A stretch of DNA of 64,000 nt from Lucinisca nassula (Eukaryota > Mollusca > Bivalvia > Lucinida > Lucinidae), in NCBI GenBank assembly GCA_963580285.1, contig OY757013.1, forward strand, positions 135,839,027 through 135,903,026, given 5' to 3'. How positions within the stretch are numbered: position 1 is the first letter of the stretch; every line of letters starts with the position of its first letter. A program made the position numbers and the translations under genes. Under the pieces are notes generated by a model. It had not been told where the DNA came from, searched no databases, and saw only the letters and a program-made list of their open reading frames with translations. Below, in pieces: positions 61,801-64,000 of this stretch.

Positions 61801-64000
61801 CATAGTCCTCTTCTTAATTCCTTCAAGGAATTTTGTTACACCCAGAACTCTGGTTGCCATGGCAACAAAACCACAAAAAAAAAAAAAAAAAAAAAAACAA
61901 ATATAAAAATCTTTAAAAATCTTCTTCTCCTTAAAAACAACCTGTTCGATTTCATTTTAATTTTTCATGAATGTTCCTTGGGTTGACCTCTTTCAGATTC
62001 CTTGAAGAAATTTTGATCCGACAAAAAACATGGCCGCCATGGGCGGGGCTTATTTTCCCTATTTAACATATAACGTAGTGCTAAAACATCTTCTGTTCCT
62101 AAACTATTGGGCCCATTGTAACCAAACTTCGCAGGAATGTTCCTTACTTAGTCCCTTTCTAAATTCCTTCAAAGAAGTTTGTTACACCCAGAACTCTGGT
62201 TGCCATGGCAACAAAACAACACAAAAAAAAAAAAAAAAAAAATCTTTAAAAATCTTCTCCTCCAAAACCACCTGTTGGATTTCATTTTTATTTTGCATGA
62301 ATGTTTCTTGGATGAACCTCTTTCAGATTCCTTGAAGAAAATTTGATATGACAAAAAACATGGCCGTCATGGGCGGGGCTTATTTTCCCTATTTAACATA
62401 TAATGTAATGCTAAAACATCTCCTCCTCCTAAACCAATGGGCCAATTGTAACCAAACTTCGCAGGAATGTTCCTTACTTAGTCCTCTTCTGAATTCATTC
62501 AAAGAATTTTGTTACACTCTGAACTCTGGTTGCCATTGCAACAAAACAAAAAAATAAAAATCTTTAAAAATCTTCTCCAAACCCACCTGTTGGATTTCAT
62601 TTTTATTTTGCATGAATGTTCCTTGGGTGGACCTCTTAGATTCCTTGAAGAAACTTTGATCCGACAAAAAATGTGGCCGCCATGGGCGGGGCTTATTTTC
62701 ACTATTTAACATATAATGTAATGCTAAAAAATCTTCTTCTGCAAAAGTACTTGTGAGATTTCATTGTAATCTGGCATGAATGTTCATTGGGTGGACCGTT
62801 GTCAGTTTCCTTGAAAAAAAATTGATCTTACAAAAAACATGGCCGCCATGGGCGAGGCTTATTTTCACTATACAACATATAGTGTAATGCTGAAAATATC
62901 TTCTTCTGCAAAAGTTCTTGTTTTATTTCATAGTTATTTGGCATGCATGTTCCTTGGGTGGACCTCTGTCAGATTCCTTGAAGAAATTTTGATCCGACAA
63001 AAAACATGGCTGCAGTGGGCGGGGTTTATTTTCACTATATAACATATAGTGTAATGTTAAAAGTCTTCTCTTCTTCAAAAGTTCTTGTTTATTTATTTAT
63101 TTATTTATCTAAATGTTTGCCCCCGCCCATAGGGGCTTGAAAAAATATATGGGCTGCATGATGCTTCCACGCAGAGCTGAATCCGGCCCGCACACTAGTA
63201 CTGGTAAACCGCTTAGAGGATCTAAGCATGTCCAGGAACCGCGGTGCGAGGCGGACCGTCCATGCTAATAAACCCTATTGGTTTCATTGGGCGACAGGGC
63301 TTGAGATGTCATTTCATCTCAATGTCGGGTAAAAGTCCCACAAAATTGGAAGCAACGTCTTCAAAATGACCTTTACAGTGTTGACGGGGACGTTAAACCT
63401 CAAATCAAACAAACAAACAAATTTATCTAAATGTACCTTCCTGTATCTGAATTAATCTCCTCCAATTTTGCTGACTATCACATATCTATCCACCTACAAA
63501 TTGTCATTCTACATATTCAAAACATCAGAAATTTCACTTGCCCATCACACTCGTGATAGAACTGATGTTTTCAACACAAACTCTATTTATACGACTTTAT
63601 GTTTCAAAATAAATTCAAAATACTGAGGGAGATTGATTTATTAGACCTAATTATACTACAGTGTCAACAGTTCTCCAGATCCCTGAGGGTTAAAATGGCT
63701 TAGTTGAAAAGGGAGGCATACCGAATCCGACGGAGGAAAGGAAAAAACAAATAAATAAATAAAAACATAAATAATTAAACACAAACAAGCCTGTTCATTT
63801 TTTAGCTCCACTGGCCAAAGACCCGCGGGTCTTATGTTATATGTTATGGCCCTGTGTCCGTTGTGCGTCCGTGCGGTCGTGCATCCGTGCGTTAACTTTT
63901 TTCTTTAAACATTTCCTCCTTAACTACTTGGTCGATTGTAACCAAACTTCACAGGAATGTGTCTCATATATTCATATATACTCTTTTTCTAAATTCCTTC
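58851..64000 (+). repeat. 5.7-kb tandem unit 3, cut by the window end
   Basis: It has the same order as unit 2 with only scattered substitutions and homopolymer differences. It ends 5150 bp into the unit because the window ends, so the array may continue. Confidence 0.9.

Overview
The window is eukaryotic nuclear DNA, AT-rich and very gene-poor. It most likely comes from a bivalve mollusc (clam-like). That is inferred from the long repeat-filled introns, the many tRNA-headed SINEs with (CAAA)n tails, the hairpin-capped tandem-monomer repeats and the hammerhead-ribozyme repeats. The species cannot be named from the sequence. No CRISPR, operon, rRNA or convincing functional tRNA gene is visible.

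The only host gene I can support is a complete ZNF593/Bud20-type zinc-finger gene on the + strand. Its coding exons are 20426-20619, 27620-27682 and 34913-35048, giving 130 aa, with a polyadenylation signal at 35097. Both introns are about 7 kb and consist almost entirely of mobile elements. A decayed second copy of half of exon 1 lies in intron 2.

Labels used for repeats. S1-S7 are SINE families: S1 has a GACGTTAAACCTCAAATC tail; S2 a GGGCCTCAGTGGCC head; S3 a GATAGCTCAGTGGTTAGTGC head; S4 a GCCTCCGTGGTG head; S5 a GGCCCCGATAGCTCAG head; S6 a GGCCTCGGTAACTCAG head; S7 a GTGGCTCGGTAGCTCAG head. HCR means hairpin-capped repeat element: a left hairpin, then a GTCCGTC-type block, then tandem monomers of about 145-340 bp, then a right end that repeats part of the left stem and adds a second hairpin. 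K and M are TTAA-flanked MITEs. P is a palindromic repeat built on ACCCACAATCTATG.

Layout. 1-9700: a nest. An outer element with repeated ATTCATCGACA-type ends (617-9224) holds a 9-bp-TSD long-TIR element (690-5000, itself carrying a 6-bp-TSD element) and another TIR element (5388-8681). The latter carries a tandem repeat with two hammerhead ribozymes (5413-6236) and two HCR elements. 9700-14400: SINEs, a second 9-bp-TSD element (10145-11503), two tRNA-like S7 copies and a LINE tail. 14422-17899: a large HCR interrupted by a second hammerhead-bearing repeat. 20426-35102: ZNF593, with a large inverted duplication in intron 1 and a four-deep nest in intron 2. 36239-43480: a dead CR1/Jockey-like LINE on the - strand, split by a TA-TSD DNA transposon and by an HCR. 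44188-47410: another nested HCR. 47411-64000: three tandem copies of a 5.72-kb unit, the last cut by the window edge.

The most notable content is the pair of loci whose 380-383-bp repeats each contain full hammerhead ribozyme cores with matching stem I. They look like metazoan retrozymes. Next come the HCR superfamily and the young 5.7-kb tandem array.
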